The notes under the pieces were generated by a model. The model was not told where the DNA came from. It saw nothing but the letters and a program-made list of their open reading frames with translations, and ran no database searches. A DNA stretch of 64,000 nt from positions 47,547 to 111,546 of the forward strand of contig SSFI01000007.1 in NCBI GenBank assembly GCA_008015325.1, written 5' to 3'. This DNA is from Rheinheimera sp. (GTDB lineage Bacteria; Pseudomonadota; Gammaproteobacteria; Enterobacterales; Alteromonadaceae). Below, piece after piece: positions 1 to 9,168 of this stretch; position 1 is the stretch's first letter, and every line of letters begins with the position of its first letter. The position numbers were made by a program, and so were the translations under genes.

Positions 1-397
1 TTAATTGCAGATACGGCAGCAACTGCCCGCTGCCGGCTTCCGGCTGTAGCAACAGCGGGCAGTCCGGTCCGACAATAAAAGTTTGCTGCAGGTTGGTGGT
101 CAGCTGCAGGCGGCCATCATCGAGCCATACCGCATCGACCAGCACAAAAGGCGCATCGTCGACCTCAATCTGTACCTGCTCGGCCGGCGTTGTCAGCAGA
201 TAACGCCCCTCGACACAACTCAACACTGCCGCAAACAACCGCACTAACTCGGGCCGCTGAATACGGCTGCCATGAAAATACCAGCAGCCGTCGCGGTCAA
301 TGCGGATCGGTACCGCCCCGCAAAATGCCGGCTGCCATTGCTCCAGCGGGTATTCAGTGAGGCCACCGAGCTGACGTTGTAACGAAAACAGATCCAT
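1..397 (-). CDS. DUF1285 family protein, partial (3' end beyond window)
   Basis: The minus-strand frame opens at an ATG at 397 and runs off the left edge without a stop, giving 132 codons. The translation carries the pattern I associate with DUF1285: a W-Y-F-H-G-S-x-I-x-R stretch around residues 36-45, then LVRLF, a Y-x-L-x-TP-x-E element, and an acidic I-E-V-D-D-A-P-F segment. DUF1285 proteins are small and cytosolic; I know of no firm function. It is divergent from the mscS gene, with 87 bp between the two starts. The call rests on motif resemblance only, and the C-terminus cannot be seen. Confidence 0.7.
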   Translation of the reverse strand, partial: MDLFSLQRQLGGLTEYPLEQWQPAFCGAVPIRIDRDGCWYFHGSRIQRPELVRLFAAVLSCVEGRYLLTTPAEQVQIEVDDAPFVLVDAVWLDDGRLQLTTNLQQTFIVGPDCPLLLQPEAGSGQLLPYLQL

Positions 398-484
398 GCT
401 TTACCTAAATTGCACCGGCGAAATCGGGTTAATGATGTTAGCATATTGTACCGAGCCATTTTTTCACCTTGCCGGAGGTTTCCC

Positions 485-1333
485 ATGCAACCTGAAGTAC
501 AGGTCATCGAACAAAGCTTAACTTTTCTGCAGAAAAATCAGGATTTAATCATCAGTTTTTGTCTGAAACTGGTGGTTGCCATTATCATTTTTTACGTCGG
601 CCGCTGGGTTGCGCTTGGTGTATCCCGGCTGATTGGCAAAGCGTTACTGCTGCGCCATGTCGACCGCGCCGTGGTGTCGTTCCTCTCTAGCATCGTTTAT
701 GCCGCCGTATTAATTGCCTTTGCGCTGATTGCGTTGTCGCATCTGGGCATTCAGACCGCGTCTTTCCTGGCGATCCTCGGTGCCGCTGGTTTAGCCGTCG
801 CATTGGCACTGCAAGGCTCGTTATCTAATTTTGCTTCTGGTGTCTTAATTATCGTGTTCCGGCCGTTTAAATCCGGTGACATGGTTGAAGTTGCCGGCAT
901 CAGCGGCATCGTGGAACGGATTGATATCTTCCAGACCATTTTTAAAACCGGTGACAACAAAAAAATCATCGTGCCAAATTCACAAATTACCGGCGGCGCC
1001 ATCATCAATTATTCGGCAGAAAAACGCCGGCGTATCGATTTGACGATTGGCATCAGCTACGACTCAGATTTACGAAAAGCCAAACAAATTCTGCACGAGA
1101 TTCTGCAGGCCGACAGCCGCGTGCTGAAAGAGCCAGCACCGGTGATTGCGGTAGGCGCTTTGGCCGACTCATCGGTACAGCTGGTGCTGCGGCCCTGGGT
1201 TGAAGCGGCTGATTATTGGGATGTCTATTGGCATACGCTGGAACAAGTCAAACTGCAGTTTGATGAAGCCGGTATCGAAATTCCATTCCCACAAATGTCT
1301 TTACATATGAAACCAAACAAGGATGAAGCATGA
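485..1333 (+). CDS. mscS: MscS-type small-conductance mechanosensitive channel
   Basis: A 282-residue inner-membrane channel, close to the 286 residues of E. coli MscS. Such channels open under membrane tension to release solutes during hypo-osmotic shock. Three membrane segments lie at about residues 21-45, 62-84 and 93-127. The third is the pore helix with the conserved Gly/Ala packing pattern, including ALQGSLSNFASGV at about 108-120. A soluble beta domain and a C-terminal alpha/beta region follow. I chose the ATG at 485 because GGAGG lies at 474-478; the frame is open further upstream to 410 but has no such site. The stop overlaps the next gene by 4 bp, so the two are probably co-translated. 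Confidence 0.93.
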   Translation: MQPEVQVIEQSLTFLQKNQDLIISFCLKLVVAIIIFYVGRWVALGVSRLIGKALLLRHVDRAVVSFLSSIVYAAVLIAFALIALSHLGIQTASFLAILGAAGLAVALALQGSLSNFASGVLIIVFRPFKSGDMVEVAGISGIVERIDIFQTIFKTGDNKKIIVPNSQITGGAIINYSAEKRRRIDLTIGISYDSDLRKAKQILHEILQADSRVLKEPAPVIAVGALADSSVQLVLRPWVEAADYWDVYWHTLEQVKLQFDEAGIEIPFPQMSLHMKPNKDEA

Positions 1334-2070
1334 AATATCCGTTTTTACTGGCAGCATTGGCAGCCAGCTCTTTATCGGTTCAGGCTGCGGACGATACCAA
1401 ACTGGGCTGGGCAACGTCGGCGGAACTCGGCGCAATCACCACATCCGGCAATACCAAAGGTACTTCTGTGACAGGCAAAATCGACGCCAGACAGGAGATG
1501 GTGCAATGGAGCAATGAATATGTGTTCAGTGCGTTTTTCAAAGAAGATGAAAAAACCGACGCCAACGGTAACCGCTTCAGCGAAAAATCCGCCGAACGTT
1601 ATTTTGCCTCCGGCAAAGCCGGTTACAAACTCGACACTGACCACGCCAAGCTTTTTATCTTTGGCTCACACACTGAAGATGATTTTGGCGCTTACACCCG
1701 CTACAGCCTGATCTCAGCCGGTTACGGCGACCGCTTGTACCAGGGCGATGGTATCAGTATCGACGCCGAAATCGGTCCGGGTTATTACACCGGCAAAACT
1801 GCCGAAGATATTACCGAAAAAGGCGCTTTGGTGCGTACCGCCGGCAGCCTGGACTGGGTCATTTCTGACAGCGCGACATTCCGCCAGCTGCTTAGTCTTG
1901 AGGCTAGCTCGGATAACAAAAGAACTCAGTCAGAAACTTCGGTCAGTGCCCGCATCAATGGCAGCATGCAGATGAAAGCCGCGTTCACGGTGCAGCATGA
2001 CTCTGAAGTACCGGTTGGTAAAAAGAATACCGACACCCAGACCTCCCTGACGCTGGTCTATTCGTTCTGA
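1330..2070 (+). CDS. DUF481 family outer-membrane beta-barrel protein
   Basis: A 246-residue protein with a signal peptide ending near residue 19 (SVQA, then ADD). The mature part is all alternating beta strands with many Tyr, Gly and acidic residues, and it ends in LVYSF, with the terminal aromatic typical of outer-membrane barrels. The early S-A-E-L-G-A-I-T-T-S-G-N-T-K pattern is the usual DUF481 signature (YdiY-like proteins). The start codon overlaps the mscS stop (ATGA), so the gene is likely translationally coupled to the channel. The function of the family is not well defined; a role linked to salt or osmotic state is a guess from the neighbour. A 173-bp gap without obvious features follows. 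Confidence 0.85.
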   Translation: MKYPFLLAALAASSLSVQAADDTKLGWATSAELGAITTSGNTKGTSVTGKIDARQEMVQWSNEYVFSAFFKEDEKTDANGNRFSEKSAERYFASGKAGYKLDTDHAKLFIFGSHTEDDFGAYTRYSLISAGYGDRLYQGDGISIDAEIGPGYYTGKTAEDITEKGALVRTAGSLDWVISDSATFRQLLSLEASSDNKRTQSETSVSARINGSMQMKAAFTVQHDSEVPVGKKNTDTQTSLTLVYSF

Positions 2071-2243
2071 TATACATGGGACAATACTGCCCGCCGGTGT
2101 TGTCCCAATTTGCCCTTCTATTCGCTTCGTCTATGCTTAATCGATACATGTAACACCCGGTTCAACAGGGCAGTATTGGACGCCAGTTCAGGCGCCACTT
2201 CGCCACTATGCCGTGCGGGTGCATACAACAGGGAAGATGACCG

Positions 2244-5200
2244 ATGCCGTTTACTGCACCGCACACTGAAGCCTTTTCGCGCCGCACTGAGCCTCTTTTG
2301 CTGTCGCTGCTGCTGTTTTATGTCGTCATCGCATTACTGTGGTGGCTGACACAACAACCGGATGCAACATCGACCTGGTTATCAGCCAGTCAACATACAA
2401 CCTTACGCCAGACGCTTAACTGGTTGCTCGGCAGCTGCAGCATGCTGTTACCTTTGCTGCTTTACACGATGTTGCAGGCAAAAAGCCGCTTTGCCCGACT
2501 TCTGCAGCAAAAACTGGCCAGTACCTTTGATGAAGCCGCCGTTGGGATTGCCCACGTCGCGTTATCAGGCCATTTTATTCAAGTGAATCAACGTTTTGCG
2601 CAAATGCTGCAGTATGACCCCGCCGACCTCGCCGGTAGTACCTTTCAGGATCTGACTCATCCGGACGACCTGGCTGACGACTTACAAATGTGTGATGAAC
2701 TGGTGCGGGGCGAACGTGACAGCTTCGAGATGGAAAAGCGCTACCGCCGCCGCGATGGCCAGTTTGTCTGGGCGCACTTGTCGGTGTCTTATCATCGCAG
2801 CAACGACAGTTCGCAGTGCTATTTTGTCTCGGTCATCGAAGATATTCATGCCCGCAAGCAGGCGTTGCTTGCGCTACAGGCCAGTATGGCGCAAGTGCAG
2901 CTGTTACTGGATTCAACCGGCGACGCTATTATCGGTGTCAATCAGCATGCCGAGATCACCTTCGTTAATCAGGCTGCCCAGCAACAACTGGGTTACGCCA
3001 ATCCCAGCCAGCTGATCGGGCTACCGGTACAAACGCTGGTCAGCAAACAAAAAGCGGCACTGGTGCTGTGGCGGGAGATCCACAAAGCGCTGGAGCAGCC
3101 ACAACAAATCAGCGGCGAAGCCGATTTGTTTATCAATCTGCACGGCGAAACCCTGCCGACCGCTTACCGGGCCATCCCGGTGCCGAAATCGCAGGATGGC
3201 ACAGTGCTGGTGATTTGCTGGCAAAACATTCGCGAACGCAAACAACAGCAGATGAAGCAGCAGGCACAAAGTTACCTGCTGCACCGGCTGCTCGATGATG
3301 CCGCTTTACCCGATTTGCTGACCGAGCTGGTGAAATTTATTGAGCAGCAGCTGCCCCACCTGCGTGGTTCGATTTTATTGGCTGACAAGCAGAATCAGGT
3401 GATGCGGGTGCTGGCCGGGCCCAGTCTGCCGGCCGATTACAATGCCAAAGTGGATAAATTACCGATCCGTTATGGCAACGGTTCTTGTGGTACCGCGGCA
3501 GCTACCGGCCAGCCGGTTTATGTCGCCGATGTCCACAACGACATGTTGTGGCTGAATTTTCAGGACCTGATTGCCCCTTATGACTGGCTGCAGGCCTGCT
3601 GGTCGACGCCCTTTTTTGACACGAATCGCCAACTGCTCGGCACTTTTGGTATTTATCTGGCGGAAAAACGCGATCCGACGCCGGACGAGCGCGATCTCAT
3701 CCAGTTTACCGCCAGCCTGGCGGCATTTTTAGTTGAGCGCAGTGATGCAAAAGGCCGTCTGGAGCTGTTTTCTAAGGCAATTGAACAAAGCCCGGTTGGT
3801 GTGCTGATCTGCGGCATTCAGGGCGATGTGCAGTATTTTAATCAGCGCTTTGTTCAGCTCAGCCAGATTCCGGCCAGCCAGCTGGAGGAGCTGCCGCAGC
3901 TTAAAGATGTGTTGCCGGCAGATCAGTTAAAGTGGCTGGATACGGTGTTCGGGCAATTGCAGTCCGGCCAGCATAAAGTCAGCCGGCAGGACCAACGGAC
4001 ACTCGCAACGCAACCAGCACAGCAACAATGGCTGGAGAGCTCGTTGTATGCCATTGTCGACCGGAACAATCAAATCAGCCATGTCTTGCTTGAGCTCGAA
4101 GATATCACCATGCAGAAACAGGCCGAGCAGCACTGGATGGAAAGCGAACTGCGTTTTCGCACTTTGCTGGATAACACACCGGAGATTTCGGTGCAGGGCT
4201 ATGAAGCCGATGGCACTACCTTTTACTGGAACAAAGCCAGCGAGCTGTTATACGGCTACAGCAAAGAGGAAGCCGTCGGCAAAAGTCTGCTGGATTTGAT
4301 TATTCCGCTGCCGATGCATGCCGATGTGCAAGCCGCTGTGCAGCAGATGGCCAAGAGCGGCGTGCCGCTCCCAGCCGGAGAACTGGTCTTACAGCGCAAA
4401 GGCGGCAACCCTGTGCATGTGTTCTCTGGTCATGCCGTAGTGCAGTTACCGGGCCGCCCGTCACAGATTTTCTGTATGGACATCGACTTGTCAGTTCGTA
4501 AACAGCAAGAAGCCAACCTGCGACTGGCAGACGCGGTTTTTAACAGCAGTCGCGAAGGTATTCTGATCACCGACACCAAAAAGGTCATTATTTCGGTCAA
4601 TCCGGCATTGGTCCGTCTGTTTGGCTACAGCGAAGCCGAACTGCTTGGCAACACACCTTCAATCCTTCGCTCCGGCGAACATAGTGCTGAGTTCTACCAG
4701 CAGATGTGGCAACAGTTGACCGAACAAAATTACTGGCAGGGCGAGGTGATCAACAAACACAAAGATGGCACTGTACTGCCGGTACAGCTCAGTATCAGTG
4801 CGGTCTTCAATGAAGCGCAGCAAATCAGCCATTATGCCGCCGTATTTACCGATTTATCCGAGATCCGCGCCACTGAAGCGGAGATGATGTTCCTCAGTGA
4901 GCATGACGAACTGACTAATCTGCCGAACCGGCAACTGTTTTTGCAAATTGCCGAACAGACAATAAAAACCGCAAGGCGGGAGCAAATGCACGCCGCTGTG
5001 CTGGTGCTGGATCTGGACCACTTTAAAGACGTCAACGACTCCTACGGTCATCAGTATGGGGATGAATTATTGCTGCAAGTTGCTGCCCGGCTGAAACAAA
5101 AAGTGCGGGACACTGATGTCGTGGCACGGCTTGGCGGCGACGAATTTGCTATTTTGCTGACGGCACTGCCGGATACCGGTGACGCCGCTATTGTCGCCAA

Positions 5201-6209
5201 CAAGTTGCTACAGCATATGGGGCAACCCTGGAGCCTCAGCGACCAGGTCGAAGTGTCACTGGGGGCCAGCATCGGTATCGCACTATTCCCCGAGCACGGT
5301 GACAACACCACGGCGCTGCTGCAGGGCGCAGACGCGGCTTTGTATAAAGCCAAGGCGGCAGGGCGCAATACTTTTACCTTCTACTCAGATGCTTACACGC
5401 AGGCAGCGCGCGATCGGCTGACGATTGAAGCGCAATTGCGTAAAGCGATTAAAGCTAATCACTTGCGGGTCTATTACCAGCCGCAAATTGATATTTTCAG
5501 CGGTCGCATCATTGGCGCTGAAGCCTTAGTGCGTTGGTTTGACCCGGAACAGGGGATGATTTCACCGATACGTTTTATTCCGGTCGCCGAAGCTTGTGGC
5601 CTGATTAACGATATCGGTGAATTTGTACTGACAGAAACCTGCCGGCAAGGCCAGCAATGGCTGGAAGCCGGTCTGCCGCGCCTGACGCTGGCGGTCAACG
5701 TGTCACCGGTGCAGTTTAAACGTTATGACATGCGCAAACAGGTTACTCAGGTGCTGAACGACACCGGCTTTCCACCACATTACCTGGAACTGGAACTGAC
5801 CGAAAGTGCGCTGATGGAAAATCAGGAACTGGTGGTGCAGGTGCTGGACGATTTGCGCCGGCTCGGCATCCGGCTGGCGATTGACGATTTTGGCACCGGT
5901 TATTCGTCTTTGGCTTACCTGAAACGTTTTCCGCTGGACGTGCTGAAAATCGACAAAAAATTTATCGATGACATTCCACATAGCCAGGATGATATGGCTA
6001 TTGCCACTGCGATTATCGGCATCGCCCATACCCTGGGATTTAAAGTGCTGGCCGAAGGCGTGGAAACGGCGCAACAGCTGGAATTTCTGCAGTTGCAGCG
6101 CTGTGACCGTTATCAGGGCTATTTGTGCAGCCCGCCAATCCCGGCCGACAAATTCCAGCTGTTACTGGAGCAGCAACAACAAGCCTTGCAACTACCGCTG
6201 ATGCCCTGA
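2244..6209 (+). CDS. Multi-PAS/GAF membrane sensor with GGDEF and EAL domains
   Basis: A 1321-residue cyclic-di-GMP enzyme. Two membrane helices lie near residues 15-35 and 55-75. Then come PAS about 94-206, PAS about 220-334, GAF about 345-497, PAS about 510-625, PAS about 638-756 and PAS about 763-876. The cyclase domain has an intact GGDEF motif at residues 964-968. The phosphodiesterase domain has EAL at 1093-1095, the paired Asp of DDFGTG at 1214-1215 and AEGVET at about 1270. All of these catalytic motifs look intact, so both synthesis and hydrolysis of c-di-GMP are possible, and the sign of output cannot be read from sequence. A GGGAAG purine stretch precedes the start. The gene stands alone, convergent with the carboxypeptidase gene. 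Confidence 0.93.
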   Translation: MPFTAPHTEAFSRRTEPLLLSLLLFYVVIALLWWLTQQPDATSTWLSASQHTTLRQTLNWLLGSCSMLLPLLLYTMLQAKSRFARLLQQKLASTFDEAAVGIAHVALSGHFIQVNQRFAQMLQYDPADLAGSTFQDLTHPDDLADDLQMCDELVRGERDSFEMEKRYRRRDGQFVWAHLSVSYHRSNDSSQCYFVSVIEDIHARKQALLALQASMAQVQLLLDSTGDAIIGVNQHAEITFVNQAAQQQLGYANPSQLIGLPVQTLVSKQKAALVLWREIHKALEQPQQISGEADLFINLHGETLPTAYRAIPVPKSQDGTVLVICWQNIRERKQQQMKQQAQSYLLHRLLDDAALPDLLTELVKFIEQQLPHLRGSILLADKQNQVMRVLAGPSLPADYNAKVDKLPIRYGNGSCGTAAATGQPVYVADVHNDMLWLNFQDLIAPYDWLQACWSTPFFDTNRQLLGTFGIYLAEKRDPTPDERDLIQFTASLAAFLVERSDAKGRLELFSKAIEQSPVGVLICGIQGDVQYFNQRFVQLSQIPASQLEELPQLKDVLPADQLKWLDTVFGQLQSGQHKVSRQDQRTLATQPAQQQWLESSLYAIVDRNNQISHVLLELEDITMQKQAEQHWMESELRFRTLLDNTPEISVQGYEADGTTFYWNKASELLYGYSKEEAVGKSLLDLIIPLPMHADVQAAVQQMAKSGVPLPAGELVLQRKGGNPVHVFSGHAVVQLPGRPSQIFCMDIDLSVRKQQEANLRLADAVFNSSREGILITDTKKVIISVNPALVRLFGYSEAELLGNTPSILRSGEHSAEFYQQMWQQLTEQNYWQGEVINKHKDGTVLPVQLSISAVFNEAQQISHYAAVFTDLSEIRATEAEMMFLSEHDELTNLPNRQLFLQIAEQTIKTARREQMHAAVLVLDLDHFKDVNDSYGHQYGDELLLQVAARLKQKVRDTDVVARLGGDEFAILLTALPDTGDAAIVANKLLQHMGQPWSLSDQVEVSLGASIGIALFPEHGDNTTALLQGADAALYKAKAAGRNTFTFYSDAYTQAARDRLTIEAQLRKAIKANHLRVYYQPQIDIFSGRIIGAEALVRWFDPEQGMISPIRFIPVAEACGLINDIGEFVLTETCRQGQQWLEAGLPRLTLAVNVSPVQFKRYDMRKQVTQVLNDTGFPPHYLELELTESALMENQELVVQVLDDLRRLGIRLAIDDFGTGYSSLAYLKRFPLDVLKIDKKFIDDIPHSQDDMAIATAIIGIAHTLGFKVLAEGVETAQQLEFLQLQRCDRYQGYLCSPPIPADKFQLLLEQQQQALQLPLMP

Positions 6210-6213
6210 GCTG

Positions 6214-6244
6214 AACCGGGCAGACCCGCACAGGCCGCCCGGTT
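6214..6244. terminator. Hairpin between convergent genes
   Basis: An 8-bp perfect stem (AACCGGGC at 6214-6221 with GCCCGGTT at 6237-6244) with a 15-nt loop sits between the convergent GGDEF/EAL and carboxypeptidase genes and touches the stop codon of the latter. There is no clear T-tract, so termination activity is an inference from position. Confidence 0.45.
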
Positions 6245-8501
6245 AATGCGCCCGCCGCCGTATGAAGCATAACAGCAGCAAGCTGCCAAAGCCCAAACTG
6301 CCGCCGGACGACGAGGATTTCGCCGCTGGCTCAGCCGGCGTCACCACCACTGGCGCAGTAACTGTCACACTCAGTGTCTTCTGCACTTTTTGCCCGGCAC
6401 TGTCGCTGACTTCTGCCACCACCTGATAAGTGCCGGCCGCTGCAAAAGTAACATTGACACTTTGGCCACTGAGCATCTGATTATTCACTGTCCACTGCAC
6501 AGTCCCGACCGGACCATTGACGCTGCTGGCACTGGCGGTCAGGGTACAACTCAGGTTCTGACAATTGCTGCTGAGCTGCAACTGCGGCTCGGCAAACACC
6601 TGCAATGTTTTGCTGTGCTGTTCGGTTTGCCCGGCGACTGTCACCCGCAAAACCGGCTGATAAGTACCAGCCGAGTTGTAGGTATACACCGGGTCTTTCG
6701 CCGTGCTGGTCGCCCCCTCAGCGAAGGTCCAGCTGAATTCTAATGGCAAGCTGGCATCGCTCACTGTGGTATTGCGGAACAGGCAACGCAGAAACTGGCA
6801 TTCGACGCTGAAATCCGGTACTGGCGGCTTAATCACCACCGGCGCAGTCACGGTAAAATAACGGGCATACACCGGGCCATGATTGCCGGCACTGTCTTTG
6901 GCGCGTAAGTACAGCGCGTGACGACCTTCGCTGAGCCCGGAAATATCTAACGAGTGGCTGATGAATTCATTGGCAGCATCAAACTTGCCGTCGGTGGCAT
7001 TGATGCTGATGCTACTCCCTGCCAGATCCGGCCACTGGTCCAGTGTCAGTTCGACGCTCTGGATAGCCTGACTGGCTACGCCGCCATTGTAGCCGCTACT
7101 CTGACTGTCGCTGACCAGCGCTTTAAGCTGCAGCGGCACGTTGCGCGCAATATTGTCGGCCATGGTATTGAGACTGAGCTGACTGACATCAGGCCCGGCT
7201 GGCAGCAAATATGGTGCGGTATTGACCCGCAGCGCGTAATACAAAGCGCGCAGATTGTCTGGCAGCACATTAGCCTGATAATTGGCACAAGATTCAAAAA
7301 ACGCCGTACCAATTTCAAAAGTGATAGCGGCCACGCCAAGCTCACCATAACTGACGCCGTCGCTGGTGCCATCGGTCGGATATAAACCAATCGACTGGGT
7401 CGGCACATAATTGTTAAACCAGGCCAGTTTATGCCCAAGCGCTTTGAGGGCTGGCCCATTTGGCGCCGGCGTGTTGGTATCGCCCCAGGGCCACAACACC
7501 AGTTCGCTGAAACTATGCACATCGATATGGATACCGGCAGTATTGTCCGGCGCCGCGTCGGTGCGGGCTGGTCCGCGTTTATCCGGATACAGGCTGCGGG
7601 CATATTGTTCCAGCGCCTGCACTTCAGGCTCGGACCCGGCACTGACCCCGCGGTAGGTTAAATCACAGCTGTTGCCGCTGCTGCCATTCGGGATAGCGAA
7701 CCAGCCAAAGCTGAAGTTGCGGTTCAGATCGACACCAAAAGTGCCGCTGTTACAGGAGGTATCGTTGATATTTTTGCGCCAGGACACGCCGGTTTCGGCG
7801 ATTTTCCGTCCTTCCGGGTTGGTCTGCAGCACCAGATGCACTTCGTTTTGCTGCAGCATCCAGTCGACATCGGCATCTTTGCCGGCTTTATTCAGCAAGT
7901 CTTTGGCAAATTCCAGCGTCAGTGCCGCCGTGGCATATTCGCGGGCGTGAATAGCACTATTGACCAGCAATTTGGCTTTGTTGGCCGCGCCGCTGTTGCG
8001 ATTGGTAATTTTCAACACATATAGATCATAACCAGTGCCCCTTTTGGTTTTTGCAAAGCCGCTGCCGATTTTGTGCCAGCTGGCGTAGCCCGGATAATCG
8101 CGCACCAGCTGTTCGGCCTGACTGTAGGTTTCTTCCACGGTGGGATAACAGGCGTAGCCCGGAATGCTCTGGGCGCCCTCTGTCAGCGGTTGCGGCGTTG
8201 TGGCCGCCTGCTGCTGTTGCCAAAGATAAGCAGGGTGGATCGACTCGGCATAAGGCGCTAACCGGGCTTCTGCCGCGGCATCCAGTTGCAGGATCAGACT
8301 GCTGTCCTGCCAATGGCCGCCAAGCAGGGCATCATGCAGACTGATCGCCGCCAGCCGCGCTTGTTCCGGGCTGGCGAAACGAACGATACGCGCATTGTCG
8401 CTGCTCAGTTGTTGTAACTGCTGCAACTGCACAGCGGACTGATGCGGTGCGCCAGCCAGCGCAGTATTCAGCCAGACGGCTGCCAGTGAAGAGATAAACA
8501 T
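6243..8501 (-). CDS. Secreted M14 zinc carboxypeptidase with PKD domains and GlyGly-CTERM tail
   Basis: A 752-residue exoprotein. It has a signal peptide at about 1-17 and an M14 peptidase domain at about 115-430. The zinc ligands appear as H185 and E188 (in NSAIHAREY) and H329 (in HIDVHSF), with substrate-site R261 in DLNRNF and catalytic E396 in ITFEIG. Ig/PKD-like beta domains fill about 440-720. The C-terminus is a Ser/Gly-rich stretch, a short hydrophobic helix and RRR, which is the GlyGly-CTERM sorting signal processed by rhombosortase. GGAGG lies just before the ATG. It probably removes C-terminal residues from external peptides. The substrate preference is unknown. Confidence 0.9.
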   Translation of the reverse strand: MFISSLAAVWLNTALAGAPHQSAVQLQQLQQLSSDNARIVRFASPEQARLAAISLHDALLGGHWQDSSLILQLDAAAEARLAPYAESIHPAYLWQQQQAATTPQPLTEGAQSIPGYACYPTVEETYSQAEQLVRDYPGYASWHKIGSGFAKTKRGTGYDLYVLKITNRNSGAANKAKLLVNSAIHAREYATAALTLEFAKDLLNKAGKDADVDWMLQQNEVHLVLQTNPEGRKIAETGVSWRKNINDTSCNSGTFGVDLNRNFSFGWFAIPNGSSGNSCDLTYRGVSAGSEPEVQALEQYARSLYPDKRGPARTDAAPDNTAGIHIDVHSFSELVLWPWGDTNTPAPNGPALKALGHKLAWFNNYVPTQSIGLYPTDGTSDGVSYGELGVAAITFEIGTAFFESCANYQANVLPDNLRALYYALRVNTAPYLLPAGPDVSQLSLNTMADNIARNVPLQLKALVSDSQSSGYNGGVASQAIQSVELTLDQWPDLAGSSISINATDGKFDAANEFISHSLDISGLSEGRHALYLRAKDSAGNHGPVYARYFTVTAPVVIKPPVPDFSVECQFLRCLFRNTTVSDASLPLEFSWTFAEGATSTAKDPVYTYNSAGTYQPVLRVTVAGQTEQHSKTLQVFAEPQLQLSSNCQNLSCTLTASASSVNGPVGTVQWTVNNQMLSGQSVNVTFAAAGTYQVVAEVSDSAGQKVQKTLSVTVTAPVVVTPAEPAAKSSSSGGSLGFGSLLLLCFIRRRAH

Positions 8502-8560
8502 GACAGATGCCTCCGGATTAATTTAACTTCAAATTAACACGGAGCACGCCATTTGGCTAC

Positions 8561-9157
8561 TCAGAGCCAGCCTTTTTGCTGGGCGATGCGGGCGGCCTCC
8601 ACCCGGTTCACCGCGTTCAGCTTGGCCATAGCCTCGGACAGATAATTGCGCACTGTGCCTTCAGCAATAAACAATAAACCGGCAATTTCGGCGGTGGATT
8701 TACCTTCACCGGCCAGCCGCAGCGCGCGGCGCTCTTTGTCGCTGAGTGGGTCCTGTTCGCCAAGCGCTAACAGCGCCAGTTCGCTGTCGATCACTCTTTT
8801 GCCGGCCAGCACTTTATCAATGGCCGCCAGTAAATCTTCGACCGGCGCGTCTTTGAGTAAGAACCCGCTGACGCCACAATCCAGTGCGCGACGGACATAA
8901 CCGCTGCGGCCAAAGGTGGTAATAATGATGACTTTGGTGCTGCTTTGTTGCTGTTGTAACCAAGCGGCCAGTTCCAGCCCGCTGCGGCCCGGCATCTCAA
9001 TGTCGGTCAGCAACACATCAAAATGTTCAGCTTTGAGTAACTTCAGCGCACTGTCACCGTCGGCCGCTTCCACCAGCTGGTGAGGGCAGGACAGTTTTAA
9101 CAGCGAGGCTAAAGCACCTCGCACCATGGCCTGATCTTCAGCCAGTAAAATACGCAT
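8561..9157 (-). CDS. NarL/LuxR-type response regulator (DesR-like)
   Basis: A 198-residue regulator with a receiver domain (phospho-acceptor D52 in LLTDIEMPG) and a C-terminal LuxR-type helix-turn-helix with the DKERRALRLAGEGKSTAEIA pattern near 135-155. I start at the ATG at 9157, which has AAGGA upstream and begins directly with MRILLAED; the frame is open further upstream but lacks a site. It lies 11 bp after the sensor kinase gene and is clearly co-transcribed with it. The pair resembles the DesK/DesR class, which senses membrane state in Bacillus; whether that applies here is unknown. Confidence 0.9.
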   Translation of the reverse strand: MRILLAEDQAMVRGALASLLKLSCPHQLVEAADGDSALKLLKAEHFDVLLTDIEMPGRSGLELAAWLQQQQSSTKVIIITTFGRSGYVRRALDCGVSGFLLKDAPVEDLLAAIDKVLAGKRVIDSELALLALGEQDPLSDKERRALRLAGEGKSTAEIAGLLFIAEGTVRNYLSEAMAKLNAVNRVEAARIAQQKGWL

Positions 9158-9168
9158 GTTCAGTTCCT

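Noticed and set aside
5703..6074. Minus-strand frame of 123 codons
   Set aside because: It is antisense to the EAL domain, which has intact motifs; no ribosome site or known domain.
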